A stretch of DNA of 14,015 bases from NCBI GenBank assembly GCA_964425255.1, contig CAYRMV010000090.1, positions 1 to 14,015 on the forward strand. Direction: 5' to 3'. The position numbers and the translations under genes were made by a program. Source of the DNA: CAYRMV01 sp964425255 (GTDB lineage: Bacteria; Bacteroidota; Bacteroidia; Flavobacteriales_D; Crocinitomicaceae). The notes beneath the pieces were generated by a model. That model saw only the letters and a program-made list of their open reading frames with translations, had not been told where the DNA came from and did no database searches. Positions 13,372 to 14,015 of the stretch are shown here, piece after piece. Position 1 is the stretch's first letter; each line of letters starts with the position of its first letter.

Positions 13372-14015
13372 TCCAAACGGAATACAACTGGAATGTTCAT
13401 TTGTGTTTTTACTTTTTGATTGTTATTCATTCCTGGAGTCCATTTAGGCATCTTTTTAATGACACGAATGGCTTCTTTAGTCAAACCGGGAGCTCCGTTT
13501 ATTCCTCTTAATTCTTTGATATCGGTCAAGGTTCCATCCTCGAGAACTGTAAAGCGCAAATAGACTTTCCCTTCCAACCCGATTTCTTTTTCCGTTTCAG
13601 GATAAACGATGTTTTTCTTAATGAATTCTTGCATGGCAGCCATTCCTCCGGGAAATTCGGGCATCACGTCAACAATGGTGTGTATTACTGGAGTGGAAGG
13701 TGGAGCAACAGGCTCAGGCATAGGAGGAGCAACCGGTTCGCCTAAATAATATGGCTCGCGGATGTATCCTGGATCCGGATCCGGATCGGGTTCGATCACA
13801 ACAGGTGGGATAAATCCGATTGATTTTTTATTTATTTGCTTTTTGGAAGTGCTATCTTTTTCGTTCGGTTGTTTCACTATTTTACCGAGCGCAAAATTTT
13901 CTACCTCTTCCGTTGTACTTGAACTTGAAGTTGTTTTTATTTGGGATGATCTGGTTTGACTTTTTGTGGTTTCATCTTGACACGAGGCAAGACTCATCGC
14001 CACCAAAGAGAGCAA
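13368..14015 (-). CDS. Lipoprotein with C-terminal TonB domain, 5' end outside window
   Basis: The 215 visible residues run to the window edge. The first visible codon is TTG inside a signal peptide (LSLVAMSLASC), so a few more residues lie beyond 14015. The lipidated Cys is visible residue 12, followed by QDETTK, which partly resembles the acidic/Gln-containing lipoprotein surface-export signal known in flavobacteria. Residues 17-67 are Ser/Thr/Lys-rich and low in complexity. Residues 70-110 form a proline-rich linker (PPVVIEPDPDPDPG, then PVAPPMPEPVAPPSTP). Residues 115-215 are a TonB C-terminal domain: MPEFPGGMAAMQEFIKKNIVYP, GLEGKVYLRFTVLEDGTL, APGLTKEAIRVIKKMPKWTPG and the final IPVVFRLD. 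Ordinary TonB is anchored in the inner membrane by one helix; this one is anchored by a lipid instead. It may interact with outer-membrane transporters or be a partner-binding module, but this is inference. Confidence 0.85.
   Translation of the reverse strand: MLSLVAMSLASCQDETTKSQTRSSQIKTTSSSSTTEEVENFALGKIVKQPNEKDSTSKKQINKKSIGFIPPVVIEPDPDPDPGYIREPYYLGEPVAPPMPEPVAPPSTPVIHTIVDVMPEFPGGMAAMQEFIKKNIVYPETEKEIGLEGKVYLRFTVLEDGTLTDIKELRGINGAPGLTKEAIRVIKKMPKWTPGMNNNQKVKTQMNIPVVFRLD
13771..13788. repeat. Three hexamer copies in the linker of the TonB-domain gene
   Basis: GGATCC, GGATCC and GGATCG stand in a row. On the minus strand they encode the Asp-Pro repeats of the linker (PDPDPDPG). Copy number changes would lengthen or shorten the linker by two residues without a frameshift. 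The repeat is GC-rich compared with its surroundings. Confidence 0.7.

Noticed and set aside
1..14015. A novel defence, mobile or biosynthetic system
   Set aside because: No nuclease, helicase, toxin-antitoxin, transposase, integrase or biosynthetic gene cluster is visible; most recognisable genes are housekeeping or envelope genes in short separate units.

Overview
The window looks like an ordinary chromosomal stretch of a member of the Bacteroidota, most likely a flavobacterium-type organism. Three things point there. The DNA is AT-rich. Eight genes are preceded by the phylum's characteristic TAnnTTTG promoter element in place of the usual -10 box, with no obvious Shine-Dalgarno sequences. 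Several proteins are typical of that group: a DUF2141 protein, TonB-C-domain and other lipoproteins, and small outer-membrane beta-barrels. No rRNA, tRNA, transposase, phage gene or CRISPR array is visible.

Layout. Positions 2-364 hold the 3' end of an unrecognised gene. Positions 398-1801 form a two-gene unit (small beta-barrel protein, then lipoprotein) with a near-perfect promoter. Positions 1904-3859 encode DXS, the first enzyme of the MEP isoprenoid pathway. Positions 3987-5187 hold an archaeal-type SIS-domain phosphoglucose/phosphomannose isomerase and, one base after its stop, a small TTG-started Cys-containing secreted protein. A minus-strand exported coiled-coil protein (5254-5925) is divergent from the clamp-loader subunit delta' (6050-7168), which is followed by a hemerythrin-type di-iron protein (7245-7958). 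A short tandem repeat separates this from a convergent lipoprotein gene (8016-8540). An FkbM methyltransferase (8673-9404) and a polysaccharide flippase (9448-10884) follow. Two small minus-strand genes, a DUF2141 protein and a one-span membrane protein, are divergent from galE (11592-12632). galE overlaps the start of a beta-barrel protein gene (12625-13371), which meets a truncated TonB-C-domain lipoprotein gene (13368-14015) tail to tail.

Functional picture. Central metabolism (dxs, phosphoglucose/phosphomannose isomerase) and replication (delta') are mixed with cell-envelope genes. The sugar isomerase, galE, the flippase and the FkbM methyltransferase could all serve surface-glycan synthesis (supply of mannose/galactose nucleotide sugars, export, O-methylation), but they do not form one operon and the link is inference. 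I see no previously undescribed multi-gene system. The most interesting signals are the back-to-back divergent promoter at 11568-11583, very short promoter-to-start distances that suggest near-leaderless mRNAs, the 7965-8018 tandem repeat, and a few poorly characterised small or secreted proteins.
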